From Sphingomonadaceae bacterium (GTDB lineage: Bacteria; Pseudomonadota; Alphaproteobacteria; Sphingomonadales; Sphingomonadaceae), in NCBI GenBank assembly GCA_024236195.1, contig JACKKZ010000003.1:591908-655907 (forward strand): a DNA stretch of 64,000 bases, read 5' to 3'. How positions within the stretch are numbered: the stretch's first letter is position 1; each line of letters begins with the position of its first letter. A model generated the notes under the pieces. The model did not search any database and was not told the DNA's origin. It worked only from the letters and a program-made list of their open reading frames with translations. A program made the position numbers and the translations under genes. Below, piece by piece: positions 35,913 to 43,486 of this stretch.

Positions 35913-36569
35913 ATGCGCCTGTTGCTGGTAGAGGATGATCCAGAGCTGGGCCGCCGCCTGCGTGAGCGGCTGCAGGGGGCGGATTTCGCAGTCGAACTGG
36001 CGACCAGCCGCAGCGACGCGGAAGACTGGCCCGACCTTGACCGGATGGCTGCGATCATCCTCGATCTTGGCTTGCCCGATGGGGACGGGCTGGACCTGCT
36101 GCGCGCATGGCGAAACCAGCGGATCGACACGCCGATCCTGATCCTGACCGCGCGCGGCAGCTGGCAGGACAAGGTGGAAGGATTGAATGCCGGGGCTGAC
36201 GATTTCGTGGTCAAGCCAGTGCGGTTCGAAGAATTGCTGGCCCGGCTCAACGCCCTGTTCCGCCGCCAGCAAGGCAGCGGGCAAAGCGACATTGTCGCTG
36301 GCGGGCTAAGCCTCGACCCGATTGCAAAGACAGTGACGCTGGATGGCAAGCTGCTCTCGCTCAGCAAGCAGGAATTCCGCCTGCTGCATTTGTTCATGCG
36401 TCGGGCCGGGCAGGTCATGTCGCAGGCAGAAATCCTCGACGATCTCTATGTCCTCGACAGCGAGCGCGAGCTCAACACGGTGGAAGTGCTGGTTGGGCGA
36501 TTGCGGCGCAAGATCGGACGTGAGAAGATCACGACCATGCGCGGCATGGGATATAGTTTCAGCAAATGA
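35913..36569 (+). CDS. OmpR/PhoB-family response regulator (metal-responsive type)
   Basis: The 218-residue regulator has a receiver (LLVEDDPELGRR; phospho-Asp in ILDLGLPDGDG; Lys in FVVKPVRFEE) and a winged-helix DNA-binding domain (LSLSKQEFRLLHLFMRRAGQVMSQ ... LNTVEVLVGRLRRKI). The ATG at 35913 follows GGAGAGGA; the longer open frame would run through the operator repeats. It is followed with an ATGA overlap by its kinase and is divergent from the RND genes, so it probably controls them. Confidence 0.92.
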   Translation: MRLLLVEDDPELGRRLRERLQGADFAVELATSRSDAEDWPDLDRMAAIILDLGLPDGDGLDLLRAWRNQRIDTPILILTARGSWQDKVEGLNAGADDFVVKPVRFEELLARLNALFRRQQGSGQSDIVAGGLSLDPIAKTVTLDGKLLSLSKQEFRLLHLFMRRAGQVMSQAEILDDLYVLDSERELNTVEVLVGRLRRKIGREKITTMRGMGYSFSK

Positions 36570-37939
36570 TGCGCCTGTTCCAACGGCCCCTGCCCGGCAG
36601 TTTGCGGCTGCGTTTCCTGCTGGCGATCACCGTATGGGTGGTGCTGGGGATCAGCGCCATCTGGCTGTCTGCCACCTCAATCTTCCGCACCCATGTCGAG
36701 CATTCCTATCACGAGGAACTGGAAGTCCATGTGCGTGAGCTGGGCGGGCTGACACGGGTTAATAATGACGGCAAGCTGGAACTGGTCCGCCCGCTTTCCG
36801 ATCCCCGCTATATCGAACCGCTTTCCGGCTTTTACTGGCAAATCACCGCCGATGGGCGCGAACCCTTGCGCTCTGCCTCCATGACGCGCGGCACGCTGGA
36901 CGAACAGATCGCCCATTCGCCGCAAATCCTGCACAAGCTGGAAAATGGACCGACTGGCCCGGCCATTACCTATGGCTTCACCCGCAAGGGGCCAAAGGGT
37001 GAAGACATCCATTTCGTGATTGCGACGGACCAGAGCGAGCTCAACCGCTTGCTGGACAGTTTTACCCGCGACCTCACATTGTGGCTGGTAATGCTGGGCC
37101 TGCTGCTGCTGGCCACCGGCCTTGCCATCATCAGTTTCGGTCTGCATCCGCTGGACCGACTGGCACAGGCCACCGCACGATTGCGCCGGGGGGAGGCACA
37201 GGAGCTGGAAGGCAATTATCCCGCAGAAATCGCGCCACTGGCGGAAAATCTCAACGCCTATATCAAGCAGAATTCTGAAATGATTGCCCGGGCTCGGGTG
37301 CAGGCGGGCAATCTTGCCCATTCGCTGCGGACCCCCCTGGCTGTCATTACCGACGAAGCCGAACGCATGGCCAGCCGCAAGGGCTGCGCCGAATCCGCCC
37401 GCACCCTGCTGGATCAGGGCCGGGCGATGGAGCAGCAGATCGAATATCAGCTCGCCCGCGCCCGCTCTTCCGCCGGACAGCCAGCGGTCGGGCAAGTGAC
37501 GCGTATTCCCGACGTGGCATTACCCATCATCAACGCGATGCAGCGTCTGCATCCGGACAAGCAGTTCCACTGTGAAGCGGCGGGCTGCGGCATGCGCACA
37601 ATCCCGGTCGACACGGTCGATTTCGCCGAATTGCTGTCCATCCTGCTCGACAATGCAGGCAAATGGGCCAGACAATCGGTTGGCCTGGCCTTTTCCTGCG
37701 ATGGGCACGGTACGCTAACCGCCATCATTACGGATGATGGCGCGGGCATGAGCGCAGATGAACTCGCCAGCGCATTTGAGCTTGGCGTCCGCCATGACCC
37801 GGCCAAGCCCGGCTCAGGCCTCGGCCTCGCAATCGCCCGGGATATTGCCCATGACCTTAAGCTTGAGCTGACCTTGCGCAATGAAACTGACGGATTTTCC
37901 GCCACTTTGGTCTATCGCCCGGCGCGCAGCGATAGCTGA
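36566..37939 (+). CDS. Membrane sensor histidine kinase of the metal-efflux two-component system
   Basis: This 457-residue kinase has TM1 near residues 18-38, a periplasmic sensor of about 130 residues, TM2 near 170-192, a HAMP segment, the phospho-accepting His in NLAHSLRTPLAVI and a HATPase domain (LLSILLDNAGKWAR, ITDDGAGMS, GSGLGLAIARDIAH). The HSLRTPL form of the H-box is that of PhoQ-like kinases. No obvious His/Met-rich metal motif is seen in the periplasmic loop, so the inducing signal is uncertain. Confidence 0.9.
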   Translation: MMRLFQRPLPGSLRLRFLLAITVWVVLGISAIWLSATSIFRTHVEHSYHEELEVHVRELGGLTRVNNDGKLELVRPLSDPRYIEPLSGFYWQITADGREPLRSASMTRGTLDEQIAHSPQILHKLENGPTGPAITYGFTRKGPKGEDIHFVIATDQSELNRLLDSFTRDLTLWLVMLGLLLLATGLAIISFGLHPLDRLAQATARLRRGEAQELEGNYPAEIAPLAENLNAYIKQNSEMIARARVQAGNLAHSLRTPLAVITDEAERMASRKGCAESARTLLDQGRAMEQQIEYQLARARSSAGQPAVGQVTRIPDVALPIINAMQRLHPDKQFHCEAAGCGMRTIPVDTVDFAELLSILLDNAGKWARQSVGLAFSCDGHGTLTAIITDDGAGMSADELASAFELGVRHDPAKPGSGLGLAIARDIAHDLKLELTLRNETDGFSATLVYRPARSDS

Positions 37940-38043
37940 GCATCCGCAACGAGCGTGATAGCCAAACACTCGGCATCCAGTGGCGGCGCAACAGATCCGG
38001 GTTTGGCATGGGCAAATTTGGTTTGAGTTAGCGAGGACTCGCG

Positions 38044-38577
38044 TCAGCGTTGCGTCTCCACCCATGAACGGTGCGAAACTTCAAGGATGGATTGCGGGGT
38101 CATATCAAGGCCTGACAGCGGTATGGTGATGTCCGCCCCACCGAAATTCCGGTCGAGGCGGGAGACAAGGCGGGCCGCCGCACTGCCTGCTGGCCAAGCG
38201 TCAGGATCGGCCAGCCAAATCGAGAGCGAATGCTGGGCGAACTGCCGCTTGCCTTCTAACCGGCTGACGGCAGTCCACGGGACCATGCTGGCACTCCAGC
38301 GGTGGTAGCACAGGCCATGCGGGCCAAGCTGCAACACGGGTCCGCTCGATAGCAGACGCATTGCAAAGGCGGGCAAGGCCAATGCAGAAGTGACCGCCAT
38401 TACGGCCGTATACACGACCAGCGCGCGGATAGGCCTGCTGTCCGGGACGCCATTCTCAACCGCGTCGTAAAGCAGCGCCGCAGTAACCAGCAGCAGCACC
38501 AACAGGGCGATACAGGCGAACAAGGCCTTGCCCCGGTGGTAACTTACGGCGAGGACCGGCTGGTCAGTACTCTGCAT
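38044..38577 (-). CDS. Two-TM membrane protein of unknown function (possibly STM3941-like)
   Basis: The 177-residue protein starts at the ATG at 38577, which lies inside the end of the pentapeptide gene (14-bp overlap). It has two membrane helices (about 18-40 and 52-75) followed by a soluble domain (VLQLGPHGLCYHRWSASMVPWTAVSRLEG) that looks like a small beta-rich, PH-like fold. That pattern resembles STM3941-type proteins, but the match is weak. It is the last gene of a four-gene overlapping operon. Confidence 0.6.
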   Translation of the reverse strand: MQSTDQPVLAVSYHRGKALFACIALLVLLLVTAALLYDAVENGVPDSRPIRALVVYTAVMAVTSALALPAFAMRLLSSGPVLQLGPHGLCYHRWSASMVPWTAVSRLEGKRQFAQHSLSIWLADPDAWPAGSAAARLVSRLDRNFGGADITIPLSGLDMTPQSILEVSHRSWVETQR

Positions 38578-40207
38578 CTTGCAGGATTTCGTCGATGATT
38601 GCCTGATCGACCGGGACATAAGCGCCGGGCAAGAAACTGGCCCGCGCGCCGCAGCTGACGAAATCCGCGTCAGGCCATGTCTCACTGTCCGGCTTGCCAT
38701 CGCCGATCACGAATATCTCGTCTCCGATCAAGCGGATCGCGGGGGTGGATGTTGCTTCATCATGGTGGAGTGCTAACCAGCCGCTCGCCGGGTCCATCCA
38801 CAGGCTCTCCACGCCGAGATAGCAGCTGTGGCCGTTGGCACCGAGAGCGCGCCCAAGGACAGCGAGACCGCCATCCCGGTCATGCACCACCACTATTGTC
38901 TGCATGGCACTGTCAGCCAGCACGGGCAGGACCTTGCGGACCACTGCCCGGTCATGGAACCGGCGATCGGGCGCCAGATCCTCTTCCACATAGAGCGCGC
39001 TTTCGCCCGGGGCGAGCCAGGCGGGCACACCCGCCGTGGCGAGGAGGTTGGTGAGCCGCTTTTCATAGACAGAGGTGAGGCAAGCATGGGTCTTGCACTG
39101 CGCGCGCAATCGCAGCCAGGCCTTTTGCACGTCAGCCACGCGCGGGTCGCGCTGGCGGGCGGCGGCAAAGGCAGTGGCCATGCGCCGGTCGAGCAGCCAC
39201 AGTCCCTGCTGTTCGCCGTCCTCGCTGCAGATCATGCGCTCGACCGGCTGGTCGGCGAGCTTGCAGTCAAGGGCTGGGCCTTCGCGCAGCTTCTCGCTGG
39301 CCGCATAGATATCCAGCAATTCGCGGCTTTCGGCGGGGCTGGTTTCGACTTCCAGCGAACGACCCGCAAGGACCAACGGACCGGCAAATTCCGCCGCAAC
39401 GAAGAACGGCAATTGCCGCAAGGCCAGAAGCGTCCTGTCCAACTGCGCACCGTCAAGATTGAACTGGCCCCAGCCGGGGAAACGTGACAGGTCTGCGCCG
39501 CTCAGGCTGGCTCCGCTGAAGTCGATAGTGCGATCAAGCGGGCAGCCATTATGGACCTCGATCCCGCAGTCAAAGGTGAACCCGTCGAGCCTCGCGCCAT
39601 GCAATCGCCAGTTTTGGAGGCTGCTGGAGGGATCATCCCCCGCCGCAATCCCGGCAAGGTCCTTGAACCAGCCGCCATCAAGCTTGCCGCCGCTAAGGTC
39701 GGCTTCGCTCATATCGGTCGAAGCCAGCCGGGAATCGCGGATCAGCACTTGTTCAAGCACCGATCCGGCGAAATGCGCGCTGGTCAGGTCACTTTCGACA
39801 AAGGCCCCGCGCGAGAGATCGCGGCCATCCCAGCGGCTGCCCGCCAGCTTGCTGCGATAGAAGCACAGCCCGGTCAGCGGCACCTCCAGCTTGCGAAAGT
39901 CCCAGCCGGTGAAATCGGCATGGGCGATGACATGCAGCGGGGAACCCGACTTGTAGAGCTGGTCAATCAGTTCCGCCGGGCTGGTGATCCGCTTGCCATC
40001 GAGTATCGACACGACATTGTCGTTGCTGGGCTCGAACCAGGCATAGGTGTGGTCATCATCGTCGCCCGTTGCATCGGGCGGGTCATAGGGCTCGCGCGGC
40101 ATCGAGGCGATGTAATCCGCGCAGCTGCCGGTTTCTGCCGCATGGGCCGTGCCTGATGCCGCAAGCCCTGCACCGACCAGCAAGGCAAGGTAACGAATGA
40201 TTATCAT
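38564..40207 (-). CDS. Secreted pentapeptide-repeat protein with LprI-like domain
   Basis: This 547-residue protein has a signal peptide (MIIIRYLALLVGAGLAASGTAHA). A stretch of A(D/N)LxX-like pentapeptide repeats runs over about residues 110-255, for example LSRGAFVESDLTSAHFAGS and DMSEADLSGGKLDGG. Near residues 310-390 comes a cysteine-containing LprI/DUF1311-like segment (ALDCKLADQPVERMICSEDGE ... AWLRLRAQCKTHACLTSVYEKRL). The C-terminal part is unrecognised. The ATG at 40207 overlaps the upstream stop (ATGA). The fusion suggests an envelope protein that binds lysozyme-like or peptidoglycan targets, but no function is proven. Confidence 0.75.
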   Translation of the reverse strand: MIIIRYLALLVGAGLAASGTAHAAETGSCADYIASMPREPYDPPDATGDDDDHTYAWFEPSNDNVVSILDGKRITSPAELIDQLYKSGSPLHVIAHADFTGWDFRKLEVPLTGLCFYRSKLAGSRWDGRDLSRGAFVESDLTSAHFAGSVLEQVLIRDSRLASTDMSEADLSGGKLDGGWFKDLAGIAAGDDPSSSLQNWRLHGARLDGFTFDCGIEVHNGCPLDRTIDFSGASLSGADLSRFPGWGQFNLDGAQLDRTLLALRQLPFFVAAEFAGPLVLAGRSLEVETSPAESRELLDIYAASEKLREGPALDCKLADQPVERMICSEDGEQQGLWLLDRRMATAFAAARQRDPRVADVQKAWLRLRAQCKTHACLTSVYEKRLTNLLATAGVPAWLAPGESALYVEEDLAPDRRFHDRAVVRKVLPVLADSAMQTIVVVHDRDGGLAVLGRALGANGHSCYLGVESLWMDPASGWLALHHDEATSTPAIRLIGDEIFVIGDGKPDSETWPDADFVSCGARASFLPGAYVPVDQAIIDEILQDAEY

Positions 40208-40638
40208 GCGGCTTGCTCCCCTGCTTGCCAGGCCTCGAAATATGCCCGCGCCTGCTGCCAGTCCAGCGCGGGCACGAACAGGCGATAGAGGGGCGCGATA
40301 TCGCGCAGAGTCAGCACATGGTTGGGCCATGCCCTGATCCCCTGATGTTCGAGTGCAGCGCGCAGGCAATCCGCGCTCGCTTCATCGGAAAAGCTTGCAA
40401 GGAAGACCGAGCGCCGCGCCAACTGGCTGGCGAAGACGTCCAGTGCTTCCCCGGCACTACCCGTCAGGCAATATTCCTCCACCACCTGCCCTCGCTCCAT
40501 TTCCGCCACCCGGTAAGTGCCACCGATACGCAGAAGTTCGAGCTGGTCCGAATGGGAAATCCGGTCGCTTGCAAGCTGCACCAGCGGCGGCCCCAGCCCC
40601 TGCTCTTCCAGCCGGGCGAGCAGGCCAGCCATGCTCAT
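40204..40638 (-). CDS. Small protein of unknown function with DUF2007-like C-terminus
   Basis: The 144-residue protein has no signal peptide or membrane helix. The C-terminal part (VFLASFSDEASADCLRAALEHQGIRAWPNH ... FVPALDWQQARAYFEAW) resembles DUF2007-type small signalling domains. The N-terminal half (QLELLRIGGTYRVAEMERGQVVEEY) looks like an immunity-protein-type domain with no clear match. Both ends overlap neighbours by ATGA, which decides the start at 40638 over the longer open frame. Confidence 0.6.
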   Translation of the reverse strand: MSMAGLLARLEEQGLGPPLVQLASDRISHSDQLELLRIGGTYRVAEMERGQVVEEYCLTGSAGEALDVFASQLARRSVFLASFSDEASADCLRAALEHQGIRAWPNHVLTLRDIAPLYRLFVPALDWQQARAYFEAWQAGEQAA

Positions 40639-41087
40639 CCGGCGGACATCATGATATATTTCGCTGAGACCCAGCCGCTCCGGCACGGCCCGCGATAGCG
40701 CCCATAGGGTGTGGGCGATGACACATTGCAGTCGAAATATTCGTCTTTCTTCGCGGCGGGCTGGAACACGATCCCATGCCATTTCCCGTCATTGGTCTGG
40801 TCGCACAGCCACACGACGTGGCCCGAATGGAGCTTGTAGGTCATCGCGCCCTTGGTCGAAGGCTCGGCCCGCACAGCGAGGAAATTATCGCCCTTGGGGT
40901 TGAGCGGGGCGACATAGCCCAGCGCACTGCAGGCATCCTCATAGCCATTGTCATCGCCCACCATCACCGGGCGCGCCGGGACGGGGTCGATAGCGGAAGC
41001 GGGAATGGAACCCATCACCATGGCACCGCCTGCACATGCAACGAGGCACATAACGAAGCGAGAAACAGGCTTGCAATCAATCAACAT
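40635..41087 (-). CDS. Exported SH3-like domain protein
   Basis: The 150-residue protein starts MLIDCKPVSRFVMCLVACAGGAMVMGS, an export signal with possible cleavage after PASA. The mature part has a bacterial SH3-type pattern (FLAVRAEPSTKGAMTYKLHSGHVVWLC ... GKWHGIVF ... CRSGWVSAKYI) with paired cysteines that could form disulfides. It is first in the leftward four-gene operon. A peptidoglycan- or wall-associated role is typical of such domains but inferred. It is divergent from the gene at 41227. Confidence 0.7.
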   Translation of the reverse strand: MLIDCKPVSRFVMCLVACAGGAMVMGSIPASAIDPVPARPVMVGDDNGYEDACSALGYVAPLNPKGDNFLAVRAEPSTKGAMTYKLHSGHVVWLCDQTNDGKWHGIVFQPAAKKDEYFDCNVSSPTPYGRYRGPCRSGWVSAKYIMMSAG

Positions 41088-41226
41088 GGCAGGACCATCC
41101 TCGGCAGTAGCAACAGCGAAAATATCGCAATTCCGATCCCGATCCACCCCCATAGCCATGGCATGGGCTTATGGCAGGGCCTGCCATAGCCAGTGGGGGA
41201 CGCCATCGAGCAAAGGGAGATCGGCC

Positions 41227-41802
41227 ATGGCCAGACAGGAAATCGCCGGAAATGCGGCTGCCAAACGCGCCTTTACCGTCATCGGCATCAGGGCACTTTC
41301 TGTGCTGTGCCTGCTGGGACTGTTCGGGGCCTTCATGACCAAATGGTCTGAAGAAAGCGATCTGAAATTCTATATCGACGAAGGCGTGGTCTCCTCCGCC
41401 CGTGTGCTGGGAAGCAGGGAAGACAACAGCACCATCGTCTGGAACAATGGTGACCGGGGGACGACCTCCTATAACTTCGTTCGCGTGCTGACCGACCCTG
41501 CGACCGGGATCAAATTTGCCGATTTCACCCGCACCGGACAGGAACCCGCTTTGCCCGCTCCACCCGCAGATGAGGCAAATGACGAATGGGCACGCACCCT
41601 GTCGGTCAATGACGCAAGCATGGCCGCGCTCAAGCCCGGCGATGTGGTGCCGGTGGTGACCCATCGCTACGACACTACCGGAGGGATGTTGCTGTCCGAG
41701 ATTTCCGGGCGCGACTATTCCACGCACAATATGCTGATGATCGTCTTTGCTGTGCTCGCGGTGGGCCTGTGGCTGCTCGCACGTCGGCTCAACCGCGGGT
41801 AA
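41227..41802 (+). CDS. Membrane-anchored DUF3592-like protein
   Basis: This 191-residue protein has a helix near residues 18-36 and another near the C-terminus (about 165-185), with a beta-rich soluble middle (GVVSSARVLGSREDNSTIVWNNGDRGTTSYNFV). This is the layout of DUF3592 proteins. The ATG at 41227 follows AAGGGAGA; the upstream part of the open frame belongs to the divergent gene's region. The next gene, six bases downstream, has a similar plan and may be a diverged duplicate. Confidence 0.6.
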   Translation: MARQEIAGNAAAKRAFTVIGIRALSVLCLLGLFGAFMTKWSEESDLKFYIDEGVVSSARVLGSREDNSTIVWNNGDRGTTSYNFVRVLTDPATGIKFADFTRTGQEPALPAPPADEANDEWARTLSVNDASMAALKPGDVVPVVTHRYDTTGGMLLSEISGRDYSTHNMLMIVFAVLAVGLWLLARRLNRG

Positions 41803-41807
41803 ACGAC

Positions 41808-42374
41808 ATGGGCAGCGGAATGGACAGGCCGGGCAGCCTGTGGAGCGCAATCGGCGCGCTGTTCCTGCTCGCCGCGCTGTTCCTGCCGCTCGCCGCGCAG
41901 GATATGGCGGGGCGGCTGGGGACCCTGCGCAGCGAAGGCAAGGTCGACCTCGCCACTGTCACCGCCAAGCGCTTCGTCGATCGCGAGCGGACCAATTATC
42001 GCGGCGTCCCCCGTCCGGGTTTCAGCGACTATTATGTAATGCTCTCGGTCAACACCAAAAGCGTAACGCCGCATGGCGACTATGTCCGCACGCAGGCGCT
42101 GCAACCCTTTTCGGGCGGCCTGAACATCACGCATGAGCTGGAAGTCCCCGGCCCCGTCTGGGACCGGCTGGAAAAGGACGACACGGTCGCCGTCACCTTC
42201 CTCCCCGATCACCTGCCCTTCGACAAGGACAGTATCCAGCTGACCGAAGTGGTGGAGGAACAGGGTTCAGCCTCGTTCCAGCTGCTGCTCTGGGCACTGG
42301 CGCTGGTTTCCGGGATGCTGGGTGCCTTCTGCCTGTCGCGGGGGTGGAAAGCGGGGCGAGTAAGCCAAAGCTAG
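41808..42374 (+). CDS. Membrane-anchored protein similar in plan to the preceding gene
   Basis: The 188-residue protein has an N-terminal helix (SLWSAIGALFLLAALFLPLAA), a soluble middle with VTAKRFVDRERTNYRG and YYVMLSVNTKS strands, and a C-terminal helix (LLLWALALVSGMLGAFCLS). It shares the helix-beta-helix plan with the upstream gene, which suggests a duplicated pair or heteromer. Its stop codon shares a CTAG with the convergent DUF1176 gene. Confidence 0.55.
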   Translation: MGSGMDRPGSLWSAIGALFLLAALFLPLAAQDMAGRLGTLRSEGKVDLATVTAKRFVDRERTNYRGVPRPGFSDYYVMLSVNTKSVTPHGDYVRTQALQPFSGGLNITHELEVPGPVWDRLEKDDTVAVTFLPDHLPFDKDSIQLTEVVEEQGSASFQLLLWALALVSGMLGAFCLSRGWKAGRVSQS

Positions 42375-43486
42375 TCGCGAATTTCCATGGATGATGGGCG
42401 GTAATAGGTTCTGATCCACTCGCCTGCTCCGCGGCAGGTTGGCATTTCCTCGATCCGCACCAGTTCGAAGCGCGCAGTTTCCGGCTGCCAGACATAATCG
42501 CGCCGTTCGCCGCAATCGCCCAGCGTGCGCATGGTGGCAAAACTGTGCAGGATTCCCGTTTCGTCCTCCAGCCAGCTATCGGGTAAGAGCGGCAGGGTGG
42601 CGATGGACGGCTGCCACGGCAGGCCAGCAAACTGCGCCGGGCTCGCCTTACCCTCGGTCAGCAACAGCGGGATGAACCAGCTGGTTTCCTGATCGTCCCC
42701 CCAGGCCCCCGCGCAGCTAACCAGAGCCAGACTGTGCGTGCGATCCAGCGGCGCAATGCGATAGGCCAAGGGGCGGATTTCCAGCTGCGCCTCCAGTTCG
42801 GGGCAGCCCGCCTTGCGTTGCCATTCCACTGCCATTTCCGCACTGAAAAAACTTTCCGCCTGCGGATCGAACAGCGGCGGGGCAGGATGGTCGAGCACAG
42901 GCAGCGGATGCGGCCGAGCATTCTCCCAGATAGTCCGGAAATGCTCTAACACATCGCCCAACAGGCGGGTCTGGACAAAGCCCGCGCTCTCACCTTTGGC
43001 CGTCAGCAGCTCGATCTCTCTCGCGCCCGCCATGGCCCGCGCGGCATCGTCGGGCAGGATAAAGCGGACAAGCGGCGTCTCGCTGCCCATATCCTCGTCG
43101 ATATCATCCAGCGTAAATCGCTTGCCGTGGATGCGGAAGGCGACGACGTCCTGCGGATGGAATTCCGCTTCTTCAGCAAAATCGTCCATCCCTGCGCTGG
43201 GCACGACTTGTAGCATCGCCTCCCCTTTCTCCCCGGGCGCAGGCAGTTCGATCAGGAGCTGCAGGCTGCCATCCCAATCGCCTTCCTCATGCCCGGCAAG
43301 ACTCACCGCGTGGCAGCGTAGCGTGTTGTCGCAACCATAGGCCCAGTTGGCGCTCACCCGCACTTCGCCCGGCTCAGCCCCGCGCAAATCCTCTGTCGGG
43401 GTGGAGGCCTGTGCGCAGGCTCCGAGCAGCAAGAGGGGGAAGGCCAAGCCTCCCCCCAAAGCGCAGCGCGTGGGGTGTGCCACCAT
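42371..43486 (-). CDS. DUF1176 family lipoprotein
   Basis: The 371-residue lipoprotein (lipobox LLGAC) matches the DUF1176 pattern. It opens with a YGCDNTLRCHAVSL segment (the family's W.V.CDNTRTC.A motif), has a mid-protein RFTLDDIDEDMG ... VRFILPDDAARAM, and ends with ATMRTLGDCGERRDYVWQPETARFELVRIEEMPTCRG. DUF1176 proteins are uncharacterised envelope proteins. The ATG shares one base with the autotransporter stop (TGATG), so its synthesis is coupled to that protein, and a helper role for it is possible. Confidence 0.8.
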   Translation of the reverse strand: MVAHPTRCALGGGLAFPLLLLGACAQASTPTEDLRGAEPGEVRVSANWAYGCDNTLRCHAVSLAGHEEGDWDGSLQLLIELPAPGEKGEAMLQVVPSAGMDDFAEEAEFHPQDVVAFRIHGKRFTLDDIDEDMGSETPLVRFILPDDAARAMAGAREIELLTAKGESAGFVQTRLLGDVLEHFRTIWENARPHPLPVLDHPAPPLFDPQAESFFSAEMAVEWQRKAGCPELEAQLEIRPLAYRIAPLDRTHSLALVSCAGAWGDDQETSWFIPLLLTEGKASPAQFAGLPWQPSIATLPLLPDSWLEDETGILHSFATMRTLGDCGERRDYVWQPETARFELVRIEEMPTCRGAGEWIRTYYRPSSMEIRD

